DNA from: Aporrectodea caliginosa
Lineage: Eukaryota > Annelida > Clitellata > Crassiclitellata > Lumbricidae
Reading direction: 5' to 3'
NCBI GenBank assembly: GCA_020284085.1
Contig: JACEVL010000019.1
Coordinates: 3,109,998-3,173,997, forward strand
Length of the DNA: 64,000 nucleotides
The notes beneath the pieces were generated by a model that made no database searches, had not been told where the DNA came from, and saw nothing but the letters and a program-made list of their open reading frames with translations. The translations under genes were made by a program, and so were the position numbers. Within the stretch, counting starts at the first letter, position 1. The number at the start of each line of letters is the position of its first letter. This document shows positions 63,426 through 64,000 of this stretch, in pieces.

Positions 63426-64000
63426 CTGTAACGAAAAAAGGACGATTAGCAAAGCAATCTCAGATCTGAAGATTTATATAGCGCCCAATTGGAACATACA
63501 TACCTATACACAAAGATACATACATACATTTTTAGTTAGAGTTATAGTTATCGTTAACGAAAATCATATTATATTGTTGCCGTTATCGTTAACGGTAATC
63601 ACACTGCTCAATCATCATCGACACACTCGTTGCACTTTTAAGTACTTCTACAACGCAAGTGTCTAATGCCTATACATAGATGCAATTAATATAAATATCT
63701 TATAATTTCATATCGCCTTTTCTTATCTAAAAAACGCTTCTGGTAAACATTCTAAAACCAGTTCTGGTGTAATCGGTTTGGATTTCTAAAGGAACAGCGA
63801 GTTCATCTCCAAACAAATTTGGCTAAACTGTCCTCAAAAGTAATTCCCGATCTGTGTGGGCTATATGTAAAGTAATTCGTGCAAGGATGAAGCTGGGCCT
63901 TTAAATAGCGTTTTATTTGCTAATTGAATAAACTGATTAATGGATTGCATGACAGACGAAAAGAAACCTATTATGAATTATTCCGCGGAAAACATAAAAC

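Overview
This is animal nuclear DNA: intron-rich genes with GT-AG splicing, many microsatellites, and decayed LINEs, tRNA-derived SINEs and DNA transposons. Frequent TAGGCCTA-type words and the repeat types suggest a marine invertebrate deuterostome, most likely an echinoderm or hemichordate. That assignment is an inference and is weak. There are no rRNA genes, no CRISPR and no convincing free-standing tRNA genes.

Two gene pairs dominate. On the minus strand, two tandem copies of an eight-exon gene encode a divergent type II pantothenate kinase-like protein, closest in wording to the PANK4 kinase domain. The copy at 19527-25205 is intact (418 codons). The copy at 4009-12887 has a one-base frameshift in exon 4 and a poor GC splice donor. 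On the plus strand, two tandem copies of a ten-exon SLC22-type organic ion transporter lie at 34259-45691 and 49947-60709. Each copy carries one lesion: the first has a 5-bp deletion that truncates its C-terminal tail, the second a CGA-to-TGA stop in the ESPRWL motif. The SLC22 duplication (unit about 16 kb) also copied the last exon of a convergent, unrecognised gene, intact at 63182-63425 and decayed near 47.5 kb.

Mobile DNA fills the introns and gaps. I can place both ends and the target duplications of three hAT-like elements (8-bp duplications), two piggyBac-like elements (TTAA) and two related MITEs (3-bp duplications). There are about a dozen LINE fragments, a pair of matching tRNA SINEs, and several short retroelement 3' tails ending near GGCGCTATATAAA. 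Microsatellites repeatedly start exactly at those tails.

Layout: 1-3.9 kb repeats; 4-12.9 kb broken kinase-like copy hosting a LINE with a nested hAT; 13-19.5 kb repeats, a LINE and piggyBac 1; 19.5-25.2 kb intact kinase-like copy; 25.2-34.2 kb repeats; 34.3-45.7 kb transporter A; 45.7-49.9 kb duplication junction; 49.9-60.7 kb transporter B; 60.7-64 kb hAT 2 and the terminal exon of the third gene. I see no metabolic link between the kinase-like and transporter pairs beyond adjacency.
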